Shown piece by piece: positions 26,001 through 38,600 of a stretch of 64,000 nt of DNA; positions within the stretch are counted from its first letter, which is position 1; each line of letters starts with the position of its first letter. Below the pieces are notes generated by a model, which was not told the DNA's origin, did no database searches, and saw only the letters and a program-made list of their open reading frames with translations. Origin of the DNA: Ahaetulla prasina (Eukaryota; Chordata; Lepidosauria; Squamata; Colubridae); contig NC_080539.1 of the NCBI RefSeq assembly GCF_028640845.1, positions 105,922,554 through 105,986,553 on the forward strand, written 5' to 3'. A program made the translations under genes and the position numbers.

Positions 26001-27676
26001 TGTCAGCGGGCCTGTGGACCATGAATATAGAAGGACCAATTGATTATTTGATTGTACTGCTGCCGCCATGGGGGTGACAGTTATAGGGAGTTGTGGTGGC
26101 ACAACAGTTAGAATGCAGAATTGCAGAATGACTCTGCTCACTGCCTGGAGTTTGATCCTGACAGTCTTCCATCCTTTCGAGATCAGTAAAATGAGGATTC
26201 AGATTGTTGGTGGCAATATATTGACACTGTAAATCTATTTAGAGAGGGCTGTAAAGCACCATGACATGGTATATAAATCTAAGTGCTATTGCTATTATAG
26301 TTTTTTATGTTCTGGATTTTTATATGTTGTAAGCTGCCTGGAGTCAACTATGTGTGAGTTGGGTGGCCATATAAATTTGTTTTAATAAACCAATTAATTA
26401 ATTAAACACAATTCACTGATAAGCTGAACATCTGTTTCTAACACATGTGTGCTGAATGGGCTTAAACGAAAAAGTTTGAATAACCTAACTTCTCCTTTCT
26501 CAAAAGCACAGGAGGCTATTTAGAGCCCAAACAAAATGAAACCAAATGTTATGCTATATGTCTTTTACATAAACATCCCCCAAGAGAATAGTTATCAGGA
26601 GGGATGTGTAAAACATTTCAGCCACCTGTTTTGATCTCGGAATAATACATCCACATTTCAAGGGTTTAAGTCCAATCTCACATCTTTTTTTTTTAATGTG
26701 AAGATTTGTTAAAATTCTTCCCCCCAGCCTAGTCAAAGCAGTAGTTGGCAATTAATGCTATTAATTTAGAAAGGGCAGGATGAGGTGGAAGAGAATACGG
26801 AGAAGAAAGCAATGGGTTAAAACCAGTGGTGGCGAACCTTTTACTCACCAAGTGCCAAACAGGTATTGTTCACTTTGCGCATGCGCGTGCCATCCATGCT
26901 AATGTGCAGCTCCTCCCCATGCACGGTGTGTGCAACCACACCATTTGCGCATGCAAGCAGCTTTCACATGCATCTCCACCGTGTACTGCGCACACATCAT
27001 CTGCGCACAGCTTTCGTGCACACCCCCATCTGCTGTGCACGCAATTGCACAATCTTCGCATGAATGCTATCTGCGCATGTACACGTTGCACACCAGTACT
27101 TTCACATGCATGCGCAAACACGCACGCATGTGCAGGAGAGCTCCGAAGACCAGCTGGGTCCTCTGAATTGCACGCATGCTCTCTAGAGGCCCGAACACCA
27201 GCTGGTGCGCACGCACATGCACAGCTGCAGGTGAGTTGGGCGATAGCTCACATGCCCGGAAAAAATGGCTCTGTGTGCCACTTCCGGCACATGTGCCATT
27301 GGTTCGCCATCACAGGGTTAAACACAAGAGAAAATATATTTATATCCACATGTCCCCATTATTCCACATTTTGCAATGCAGTCTTGAAAAAGAACGGAAG
27401 AAAATTTGTATGTGGGGAATGTGGATGAAAGTGAACACATGTTTTTCCGCTAAATTAAAAAGAATTGCAAATAGGTACAAAATATTAATGATTTGCGTTT
27501 TGTGCTTCTTGGCTGCTTTTGTTTTAATTTTTATAATGTTTGTAATTGTTTTTATTTTAATTCAATTTTGTAAACCACTTAAAGTCACTCATTGAAATGG
27601 GCGACCATCTAAATTGGCTAGATGGATGATTGGATGGATGGATGGATGGATGGATGGATGGATGGATGGATGGATG

Positions 27677-27741
<65 letters not shown>

Positions 27742-30700
27742 CTGTATCAGAGATATGAGTCAGAAGAAACTGAATTGAAATCAACATCTGTATGTACTTT
27801 TACATACATATACTTATTTAAATTATATACTTTATAAAATTACATAAAAAGAATTAGGGAAAGATGATTGCAGAATACTTTGTCATAGTGGCTGAATTTT
27901 TACCAGTTTGACATTCATTTTAAAGAAGGGATTTGATTTCCGATGGAATGAGACATGGAATTCTATAGGACAATTCTTTCCTGGGTTCACACATTACGTT
28001 ATAGTGTAATATAACGGTATCGGATGATATGTGAAACCAGTCTATATGTGGAGGCCTGTCAAATTTGAATAATAGAACATGTATAAAATTAAAATTCTCC
28101 AAACTTCATCAGATTAAAGAACTGGTCGGCGGTGAAATTATTTTAATGTATTTGTTTGCCTTCTTTGTTCAGCGACAGAGAAGAATTCAAAAGGATCGAC
28201 TAGTGAATGAGTTCACCACAGCGCTTACAAATTTCCAGCGGGTCCAAAGACAAGCTGCTGAAAAGGAGAGAGAATTTGTAGCAAGAGTTCGAGCCAGTTC
28301 TAGGGTATCAGTAAGTACAATCAATTAATCCATACTTTCACTAATTCTGAAAGATATTGAGATATGGAATAGATGATACCACTTTTTTTCTCATTACAAT
28401 GTATGTTTTAGAGTGCATGAAGTACAGTATTAATATCATTTCTGTGCGATCCATTACTAAAATTCATTTAGGAAATGCAGTAACAGTTGGTCAAATGCCA
28501 AATGTAATAGCAATAAATCATTTGATTTGAGACAAGAGGAAATAATAACTTGAGAGATTTCCTTATGGCCAGGAATCATGCCAGCCCAAGTCAGATCTGA
28601 ATACAGTGGCATGGTGGGCCAAAAAGGAATTCTGTCAGCCTTATTTTTTTCAGTGTGTGTGGGATTGACAGACACCTGAATAGAATAGTTAACACTGTAT
28701 AATGTGCAGCTATATGATATTATATTTGCCTAAGTAAATATTTACTCTAAGACTCTTTCCATATTTTTTTTCCTTCTGTTCGATCATATCTGATTCTTAG
28801 ACACTACTCAGACAAGTCTCTACAAGTTTTCTTGGCAAAGGTTTTTCAGAAATGGTTTGCCAATGCCATCTTCCTGGGGTTGAGAGAAAGTACCTGATCC
28901 AAAGTCACCTAACTGGCTCTGTGCTTAAGGCAGGACTAGAAATCTTAGTCTCTTGGTTTCTAGCTCGATGCCTTAACTAATACACCAAACCGTCTCTCTA
29001 ATCATTGCTTTCTGCTATCTTTTTCCTATGGAGTTGAGATGTGCATTGAACAGTGGGTCCTATGCAGTTATTACTGAACTTGGAAATGTATTAGCTTCAT
29101 CCTTATTTAGGTGAATTTAAAACTGATAGAATATTTTAATCTGTTGTGCCTCGCTCGCCCCGCTCACCGTAGCCGGGCCCTTCTCATCTCCTGCCAGACA
29201 CTGATAGTACAGGAGAATGTCCTGGCATGCCTCCAGCCCCCAGTCCTGGCACCATGCCTGGACAGTCCGAGCAAGACGAATGGCCTGACATGCCTCCAGC
29301 CGCCAGTCCTGGCACCATGCCCGGTCAAACGGAGCAACTAAACCCCTCCCCCACAGCATGTGAGCCTGAGGAATATGAAACCAGTCATGAAATGGTATTA
29401 CCAACAGCTGGAGGCTGGAGAGATCCACGCTTCCGGAGAATGGAGAGGCGACGTCAGCAAAAGGAAGGGAGGGGCAGGCCTGGATAAGTGCTGAGTCATG
29501 GAGCCACACCCCATGGCCTATATAAAGGATCTGCTTTCTGGCATTCTCTGAGTCAGGCAAAGTCTAATCTGGATTGCTGAAGTCACACCTTGGATTCCTG
29601 CCTGCCCTGAGGACTCTGATAGGACTTTGGCAGAGCTGCAGAGGCACGCTTGATACGGACTTCCCTGACCCGGCCGTCAGAGGAGGAGTGGGACACGACA
29701 TAATCTCTTCATCCCATACAACCTCCTGCACCTTCCCCTCTCCCCTAAAAAGCCTTTATTAGGTTTAGGATTAGGATATGGGATAAAACTGCTGCTGTGG
29801 ACGGAAAGGATAATCTAAAATTGGATCACTCTTGCACTCATCTCACAATATTTAGAGGAATGTCCCAACCATCTCTGTTCAGGATCACAATAACCAGAAA
29901 AGGCAATTTAGTCTTTAATTTGCAAGGAGTTCCTATTTTTTTTATTATTGTTGTAAGCAGTTGCATCTAACCTTATCCCAGTTGTTTCGCCTTGCACATT
30001 ATAAGATCTGTCTGATATCCTAGACAGATAACCACTCTTGTTTTCTGAAAATAGGAAAATAAAATATTCCCAACCCATTCAGATGGCTAATCTCCAACCT
30101 CCATGATGTCCCATTTCTGCCTTCATTCGCTGTCTTTCAGTTTTTATTATCACAATGCACACATGTTCATGTCTATTTTTAATCAGATGTTAGGTGCATT
30201 TTTTTTGTCTTTTAAATGTTCTTTATTAAGCCATAGTCTAAATCACATTTATGCTTGGATCTGGCCATCACATTGTGTTGAATGCTTGCAGTACACAAAT
30301 CTTCTAATATCAGGTTCTAGAACTACATTTCATAGACCCCTTGATTTCTTCAGTCCTCCAGATCTTTTATCTGATTAAGTGCTGAACCCTTGCTGATTAG
30401 CATTGAAGTACATTTGACTCTCCTTCCAAAGTTGTAACTTGTTATTTTTCTATTACTTGACAGGGTGGTGCAGAAGAAAGTTACAAAGAAGGAACCCTTG
30501 TTTCTTGGGATAGGTAAGAAAAATGATAAAATATAAAATCATTCCACAAAACACTATATTTAATTTTATTACAATAGCAATAGCACTTAGACTTATATAG
30601 CACTTCATAGTGCTTTACAGAACTCTCTAAGCAGTTTACAGAATCTGGGTCCTCATTTTGCTGACCTCTGAAAGGTGGAAAGCTGAGTCAACCTTGAGCC

Positions 30701-32633
30701 GGTTAGGATCGAACTCCTGGCAGTGGATGGCAGGGTTTAGCTTGCAATACTGCATTCTAACTACTGCACCACCACAGCTTCTTATTAGAGATATAAATCC
30801 TCGCAATCTCTAATAAGCAACAATAGTCCAATAGGATTGCAATTTAAATGTATGAACGCTAACCAAAATGCAGCTCAAAACTTCTTTAAAAGAATCCTTT
30901 AAGAAGTATCTTGTAGTTGAAATAAAAAAGGACACTGGGTGTTGTGACCTAGGCCCAAGTAGTTATTACCTGACGCAATCAGTCCTAAACAAAAGTATTT
31001 TATTAGAACAGCTGAGAATTACTTCATTCTCAACTTAGTCCAAATTAATTCCAAAACAAATCCGTCAGAAAAAGTCCTTTGGCCTTATCACAAACCTTTG
31101 TCTTCTTTGGCACCCTGCCAAAGACTTTTCTTGGCAAAGCCCCATGAAGTTCAGAAACAAGAGATGCCGACTAGAAACAATTGTAGCAACGTTGCTTTCC
31201 TACAAAGAGCCCAAGAGCCTTGCTGCTCTTTTAAGCCTTATGGGAGAGGCCAATCATCTCCTGGCTTTATCTCCCGAGTCATCCTTATTGCTTTAGCTGC
31301 TCTTACCTTCTGGCATCTCTTTGCATGCGTCCACTAGGAATAGGCTCCTCCTGTTCCTCTTCCTCTCTGATGTCTGCCTCTGGAGGCTCCGGAGTCCGCG
31401 CATCGCTCCCTTATGGCCCTGGCCCCATCTCTGCCTCCAACACAGAACCCTTGTCCAGGCCTTCCCCTGACTCCAGGACTGACCCATTGTCTTCCCCAGC
31501 CTCCTCACTCTCCGACTCCACTGCCAGCTCCGCAGGCTGCTGGTGGATCACAACGCTGGACTTCTTTCATGAAAGATTGAACGATTGGATTTTAATAACT
31601 AGGAATGATTGGGAGGATTGCTTACACCCATTACTTACTTCGAGGTTTCAGATATCCTGAATTTATGGTGCATCTCTTTTAATAGAGTCGAAATAGATAT
31701 ATACATACATACATTCCACATATAATAGCCTAATAGTGCATAATGTATGTGTAGTGCATAATGTGTTCTGTGTATGTTTAACCCAAAGCCAACCTCAGAC
31801 CCAAGTACTAGATGAAGAAATCACAGAAGATGACCTTCGGCTCATTGAAGAAAGAGAATCGGCCATTAGGCAGCTGGAGGTGAGCACTGGCTGGTGAGAT
31901 CAAGAAAAAGATGTTATTTATTACATTATGTCTGTGAACTAAAAGATGGAACTTGTTGTTCTTTAAGTTATTAGTTCCTATAATTTATGAATAAGTACTC
32001 CATTACTCAGGACATCACATAGCATTACCTTTCTTTACAAGAGTTTAAAGTTTGCTTTCTTCATGGATACCAGAGTGCCATTAAAATGGTCTTTCATAAC
32101 CTTGAATCTTGAAGATCTGCTAGGATGTCAATTCCCATTGGAAGTTAGAATCTGATTCCTAAGACAAATGAATTTCCCCAGTTTTGGGGTAAATACTGCT
32201 ATAGAATAACCTAAGCATAATCCACACATTCAGTAGAGAACTTGCTAGGACAAAAATACACCCATTTGTAAAATCCAAAGTCTTTGAATTTAATGAAGGC
32301 TATGGAACCAGAGATACTAGATACTTCTGTCCCCATTATTGTGGTATGATATAAACATGAATTGAATAATTGCCTCAGAATTCTTCTTAAGTTTTTTGTT
32401 CTTACTCAGGATGCCTGTGATTTTTAAATGATTTTATTGGAAGAATTAATTAAGCCTAAAATTATATTTTATAAAAGGTAGGAGATGAACATAGTCATAT
32501 TCCTGTTTACATTCAGCATTTGCAACACATTTATTCTACTTTGTACTAAGTGATTGTTTTCATTTTTGGTTTTAATTAAACAATATGCACACAAATATAC
32601 AAATATCTCCTGCCTGTGATATTGATACAGGTG

Positions 32634-32678
<45 letters not shown>

Positions 32679-35600
32679 ATATTTCACTGTTATCGATGTA
32701 TAATCTCTCTTAATAACAACCCATTCATAATTTTTATCTTACCATTCAAACTTATATTCTTCGGTGGTGGTTTTCTACTCTTCTCAAACATACCATATTA
32801 CAAATTGAAAATTGCTTCCAAACTAGCTGTCTCATCAAAACGTCTCCGTCCTACATCTGTTTTCTCCCTTCTTTCTACTCTAAATTGTTTGCAGTTTATT
32901 CCTGTGATTGCATTGTTCTGTGTTGAACATTGTTTTAATACAGTTTCTTTCTTCGTAGTCAGACATTCTTGACATAAATGAAATATTTAAAGATTTGGGG
33001 ATGATGATTCATGAACAAGGAGATGTGATAGGTAAGCAAAGGTCAACCTTTTGACATCTTGCTTTTTTGCCGCATTTGGGCATGCTAGTTATATTGTATT
33101 CGCTTTTACAAGTATAAATGTTGTAGCAGTTGAGGAAAATCAAGAATTAATTAGGAAAAAGACTTGCATTAAGAGGAAATTTGGTACACCAGGATCTGAA
33201 GCGAGATTGATTTAAAAAGTTGTCTCATGCTCCTTGAACATATTATATAGCTAGGATGAGAGTTTTAGCATGAATTACATGGGAAGGGCAATTGGTTAGG
33301 GAATGTCTTGTTCAATTTCAGTATAATATCAGCTGTCATACAGGTACCTTCATGTAACAAAAAAAACCAACACATGTAACAAAAAAGCCAACACAGTTCT
33401 AGGCTGCATAAACAGAGGGATAGAATCAAAATTACGTGAAGTGCTAACACCACTTTATCATGCCTTGGTAAGGCCACACTTGGAATACTGCATCCAATTT
33501 TGGTTGCCACGATGTAAAAAGATGTTGGGACTCTAGAAAGAGTGCAGAGAAGAGCAACAAAGATGATTAGGGGACTTGAGGATAAAACATATAAAGAACG
33601 GTTGCTGGAACTGGATGTGTCTAGACTTATGAAAAGAAGAACTAGGGGTGACATGATAGCAGTGTTCTGATATATCAGGGATTGCTACAAAGAAGAGAGA
33701 GTCAAACTATTCTCCAAAGCACCTAAGGGTAGAACAAGAAACTATGGGTGGAAACTAACCAAGGAGAGAAGCAACTTATGACCGCAGGACATTGCAACCA
33801 TCGTACATACATGCTGATTACCCAGTTCCCAAATTTTGACCATGGGACTGCAGGAACATTACATGGGTTATAAGTGCAAGGACTGGTCATAAGTCACTTT
33901 GTTTAGTGTTGTCGTAACTTTGAATCTCATTAAACAAATGGTCATAAGGACTACCTGTATTGGAAAAGACATGACGGCTCAGTGACTTAATGATGCTGGA
34001 GATGGTTTCTGCTCCAGTGGTTCGAGTTCTAACATTGTGTGTCGAGTGAGCTCCCGTCACTCACCTCAGCTTCTATCCACCTAAAAATATAAAAACACGT
34101 TCTATGAAAATAGATAAAATAGGTACCACTTTGGTGGAGGGGACGAATTGGTATTCCATACAGGCAGTCAGATTCCTACCCTCTGAACCCTCCTGGTTGC
34201 GGCAACCCATATGCGAGGGAAGGGGTCTTGGATGACACTACAGGAAATGCCTTTTGTTTTTCTTCTGGCGCAAAGCCAGCTCGCCCTCTTGTGGCGCACT
34301 ATGGGAAGTGTGCGAGCATTTCTTACAACAGAGCTGGTACCTTGGCAGCCAAACTAGTAGTCTGCAATTGAACTGTAGTTTCCTGGCTAATGTAACAATG
34401 ATATATACTACTGCTAATAATAATACCTGTATTGGAAAATGTACCATTGTATTTGCTTTTATTTTAATATGTTTTCAAATAATTCTCGGGATTTATCTCA
34501 AAGGCTACAAAATGGATCTAAAAATAAAGTCTCAGAGCAAGATGTTTCTGTATGCATGCACGTCAATTGTAGAAGGCAAATTGTAATGCTTTTTTCTCCT
34601 TTCTCAAAGATAGCATAGAAGCTAATGTAGAAACAGCTGAAGTCCATGTTCAGCAAGCAAACCAGCAATTGTCGAGAGCATCCGAGTACCAGGTAAAGAT
34701 TACCATAAGCAAAAGTACCACAGATAATCCTCATTTATTTATTTATTTATTTATTTATTTTATTAGATTTTTATACCGCCCTTCTCCCGAAGGACTCAGG
34801 GCGGTGTACAGCCGAAATAAAATACAGAGTATATACAATTAAAAGAAATTAAAAGAAACTATTAATAAATGGCCGATAATTTAAAAAATTTAAAAAAATT
34901 ATAAATATTTAAAATCTCTAAAACCCCAATTTAAAATCAACTATTTATGCCAGTCCTGCTTGAGTAAATAAGTATGTTTTTAGCTCACGACGGAAGGTCC
35001 GAAGATCAGGAACTTGACGTAAGCCAGGGGGGAGTTCGTTCCAGAGCGTTGGTGCTCCCACAGAGAAGGCCCTACCCCTGGGAGCCGCCAGCCGACATTG
35101 TTTGGCGGACGGCACCCTGAGAAGGCCCTCTCTGTGAGAGCGTACGGGTCGATGGGAGGCATACGGTAACAGCAGGCGGTCTCGTAAGTAATTTAGTATC
35201 TGCAATTGGTTCTGATGACTTAGTTATTATGTGAAATGGTTGCTAAGTGAACACGTAACACAGAGAGGAAGAGAGAGAGATGCTACCACATCATTGCTTG
35301 CTGCTCTTTCATTTAGATAAAGTTTTGTGGTGGTGCCTTTGGTGCTGTCTAACTTGATATTTTTCTTGCAGACGTTTCATTACCAAGCTAGGTAACATAA
35401 TCAGTGAAACTTATGCGTGAAAATAACCAAGTTCAAAGAGCACTAAGGACCCCTCGCTTCAACCCTGAGCTCCAAATATTCTCTTCTACAGATAATGTTC
35501 TCTAGTATAATAATCTGGTACCTAGCATATTTCTTCGCCTCTTTTTGTCCTCGGGCAAGGCAGAGAGATTGCTTAAACAAGCTATCTCTTCCAGAGCTGT

Positions 35601-38600
35601 TTTTCTTGGCAGGACAGTGCAACCTTCAAGAGTGCTAACTGCAAGTTGACAAACTCAGTTTTGTGATCTTAGTTGATTAAAACCCACCAGCTAGGCGCAA
35701 CTTGCCTGAAACTGACCAGACTTTAATCGGTTTCACACCTAAGGCTTTTCTTCTTATAAATGCAGGCATTGGTTAGAAGTTTAACTTTTTATTACCATGC
35801 TAAACGTGGAGTGGTGCCTGGAGGTGGAGCTCTCTCCTCACAATCAGGAGGCTGTCAGTTCGATCCTAGGTAGAGACAGATATTTCTCTCTCTGGGCACA
35901 CTGAGAATATATCTGCTGAACAAAACTCTGGATTGGTGACAGGGAGAGCATCCGGCCATTAAAACTCCAGCCAGCAAGGGATTATGGGATCGTTCAATGA
36001 TGATGATGATGATTTATGACAAGGTCGACTATTATTATAGTATCTCTGGATATTAATATTAATATTATTTAGTATAAGTATAAATGTTTAGACATTTAAA
36101 TGGACATGAGGACAGCTATTAAGGGCTGCCAAACCAGTTCAAACAGACATATCTGCTGAACAAAATTCCACATTGGCAACAGGAAGGGCATCCGGCCATT
36201 AAAACACTCTGCTAGCTCCATTCAGTTGCCCAGAGTCCACCCCGCAAGGGATTATGGGATCATTAAATGAAGATGATGATTACCATGCTAAACATGGATT
36301 GCCTGTATTTTAGACATTTTTCATGTACTAAGAGCTTAAACTACATTTTAGATTAGGCATGCGTTTGCACTTCTCCTGGCTTTCCAAGGATAACCGCCCA
36401 GCCGCCCTGTTCCGGGTGACTCGCTCCCTCCTACATCAGGGGGAGCGGGATGACCCGTTGCAGGGACGTGCTGAGGAGTTTAACGGTTATCTATACGATA
36501 AAATCGTTCAGCTTCGGGATGGTCTGGACCAAGATTGCGGTGACGCGGGTGAGATGCTCGAGGGTGGTCTTGGCGATATTGTTTGGGATGAGTTTGACCC
36601 TGTGGCTCCCGAGGACATGGACAGGTTGTTGGGTAGGCTGAATGCCACCACGTGTTTACTGGACCCGTGCCCCTCCTGGCTGGTGCTGGCCACTCGGGAG
36701 GTGACACGAGGCTGGCTCCAGGCGATTACGATCGCTTCTTTGGTGGAGGGCGTCTTCCCAGCCGCCTTGAAAGAGGCGGTGGTGAGGCCCCTCCTTAAGA
36801 AGCCTTCCCTGGACCCGGCTGTTTTAGGTAATTATCGTCCGGTCTCCAACCTTCGCTTCGCGGCGAAGGTTGTAGAGAGTATGGTGGCATATCAGTTTCC
36901 CTTACACCTGGATGAAACTGTCTATCTAGACCCATTCCAGTCCGGTTTCTGGCCCGGTTACAGCACGGAGACGGCTTTGGTCGCGTTGGTGGATGATCTC
37001 TGGAGGGCCAGGGATAGGGGTTGTTCCTCTGCCCTGGTCCTATTAGACCTCTCAGCGGCTTTCGATACCATCGACCATGGTATCCTGCTGCGCCGGTTGG
37101 AGGATTGGGAGTGGAGGCACCGCTTATCGGTGGTTCTCCTCCTATCTCTCCGACCGGTCGCAGTCGGTGTTGACAGGGGCAGAGGTCGGCCCCGAGGCGC
37201 CTCACTTGTGGGGTGCCGCGGGGTCGATCCTCTCGCCTACTGTTTAACATCTACATGAAGACGCTGGGTGAGATCATCAGTGGTTTCGGTGTGAAGTACC
37301 AGCTGTATGCGGATGACACCCAGCTGTACTTTTCTACACCGGACCACCCCAACGGTTATCAAGTGCTGTCCCGTGTCTGGAGGCCGACGGGTCTGGATGG
37401 GGAGAAACAGGCTCAAGCTCAATCCCGCCAAGACAGAGTGGCTGTGGATGCCGCATCCCGGTACAGTCAGCTAACCGCGGCTGACCATCGGTGGCGAGTC
37501 AGTGGCCCCGATGGAGAGGGTTCGCAACTTAGGCGCCTCCTGGATGAACGGCTGTCTCTAGAAGATCATTTGACGGCCGCTCCAGGAGAGCGTTCTACCA
37601 GGTTCGCCTGGTACGCCAGTTGCGCCTTTCTGGACCGGGATGCCCTATGCACGGTCACCCACGCACTCGTGACGCCTCGCCTGGATTACTGCAATGCTCT
37701 ACATGGGGCTCCTTGAAGGGCATCCGAGGCTGCAGTTAGTCCAGAATGCGGCTGCGCTGGTGATAGATGGAGCCCTCGTGGCTCCCGTGATAACACCCAT
37801 CCTGCGCAGACTGCACTGGCTGCCTGTGGCCTTCGGGTGCGCTTCAAGGTTTTGGTGACCACCTTTAAAGCGCCCATGGCATAGGGCCGGGTTATCTACG
37901 GGACCGCCTGCTGCTACCGAATACCTCTCACCGACCCGTGCGCTCTCACAGAGGGACTCCTCAGGGTGCCGTCAGCGAGGCAATGTCGTCTGGCGGCGCC
38001 CAGGAAGGGCCTTCTCTGTGGGGCTCCCACCTCTGGAATGAACTGCCCCAGGACTTCGTCAGCTTTCGGACCTTCGGACCTTCCGCCGCGAGCTTAAAAC
38101 ATATCTATTTAATTGCGCAGGACTGAGTTAGATTTTAGTTTGTGGGTTTTATCTTGGGTTTTAATTTTTATATTTTTAATTAAGGCTTTTGAATAAGTTT
38201 TTTAATTGTTTTTAGAATTGTATTTATTGTATTTTTTGTTTTTTAAATGCCTGTAAACCGCCCTGAGTCCTTTGGGAGATAGGGCGGTATATAAATATAA
38301 ACAATAAATAAAATAAATAATAATAAATGCTTCCTTGCCTCGGAGGCCAAAGTTTTGATGCAAGCCAAGCATCTGTGCAGTCTGAATTTTGTCACTGCAG
38401 CTCAATTCCCTCTTCTTCCTTGAGCTCTTCAGCTTCAATAGTTTGCCTCGAGACTGGCTGGAGTGCAGCCAAGCAATGGTAGTCAATTATTTTGCTGCAT
38501 ATGAAGGACACAATTTGCTGCATTACTAGCCAGAGATATGCACTTATGCGAAGTTTAATAAGCGCAGAAATCCTTCTCAATGAGAGAATGCTATTTCTTT

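Larger units (their letters stand above)
23089..28172 (+). other. STX7: STX7 intron 4
   Basis: 5.1 kb. Between listed repeats, 23089-24656, 25682-26082, 26303-26815 and 27742-28172 are AT-rich and show no exon or classifiable repeat apart from a short (TG)n at 24402-24420. A 25674-25681 flank marks the end of the nested MITE. Confidence 0.9.
28311..30463 (+). other. STX7: STX7 intron 5
   Basis: 2.15 kb holding one SINE and one solo LTR. The stretches 28311-28764 and 29706-30463 show nothing recognised. Confidence 0.92.
30514..31788 (+). other. STX7: STX7 intron 6
   Basis: 1.28 kb, mostly filled by a SINE and a solo LTR; the remaining 31561-31788 shows only a short ATAC run. Confidence 0.92.
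33032..34609 (+). other. STX7: STX7 intron 8
   Basis: 1.58 kb. A CR1 fragment joined to a MITE fragment fills 33385-33960. The remainder, 33961-34609, shows no recognised feature, though 33975-34110 weakly resembles a decayed tRNA-SINE head (CAGTGGTTCGAGTTCTAAC). Confidence 0.9.

Noticed and set aside
26826..27428. 200-residue open frame rich in Cys and His
   Set aside because: It is the CG-rich interior of a hAT-like element, where TGCGCATGC-type motifs give artificial Cys/His repeats.
27557..27787. Ser/Ile-Tyr-Leu repeat protein
   Set aside because: It is a translation of the GGAT/GATA microsatellite. Poly-Leu (50356-50580) and Ser-Phe (54304-54662) frames have the same cause.
29117..29560. 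147-residue reverse frame
   Set aside because: It lies within the solo LTR and overlaps its internal 62-bp duplication; no retroviral or host protein features.
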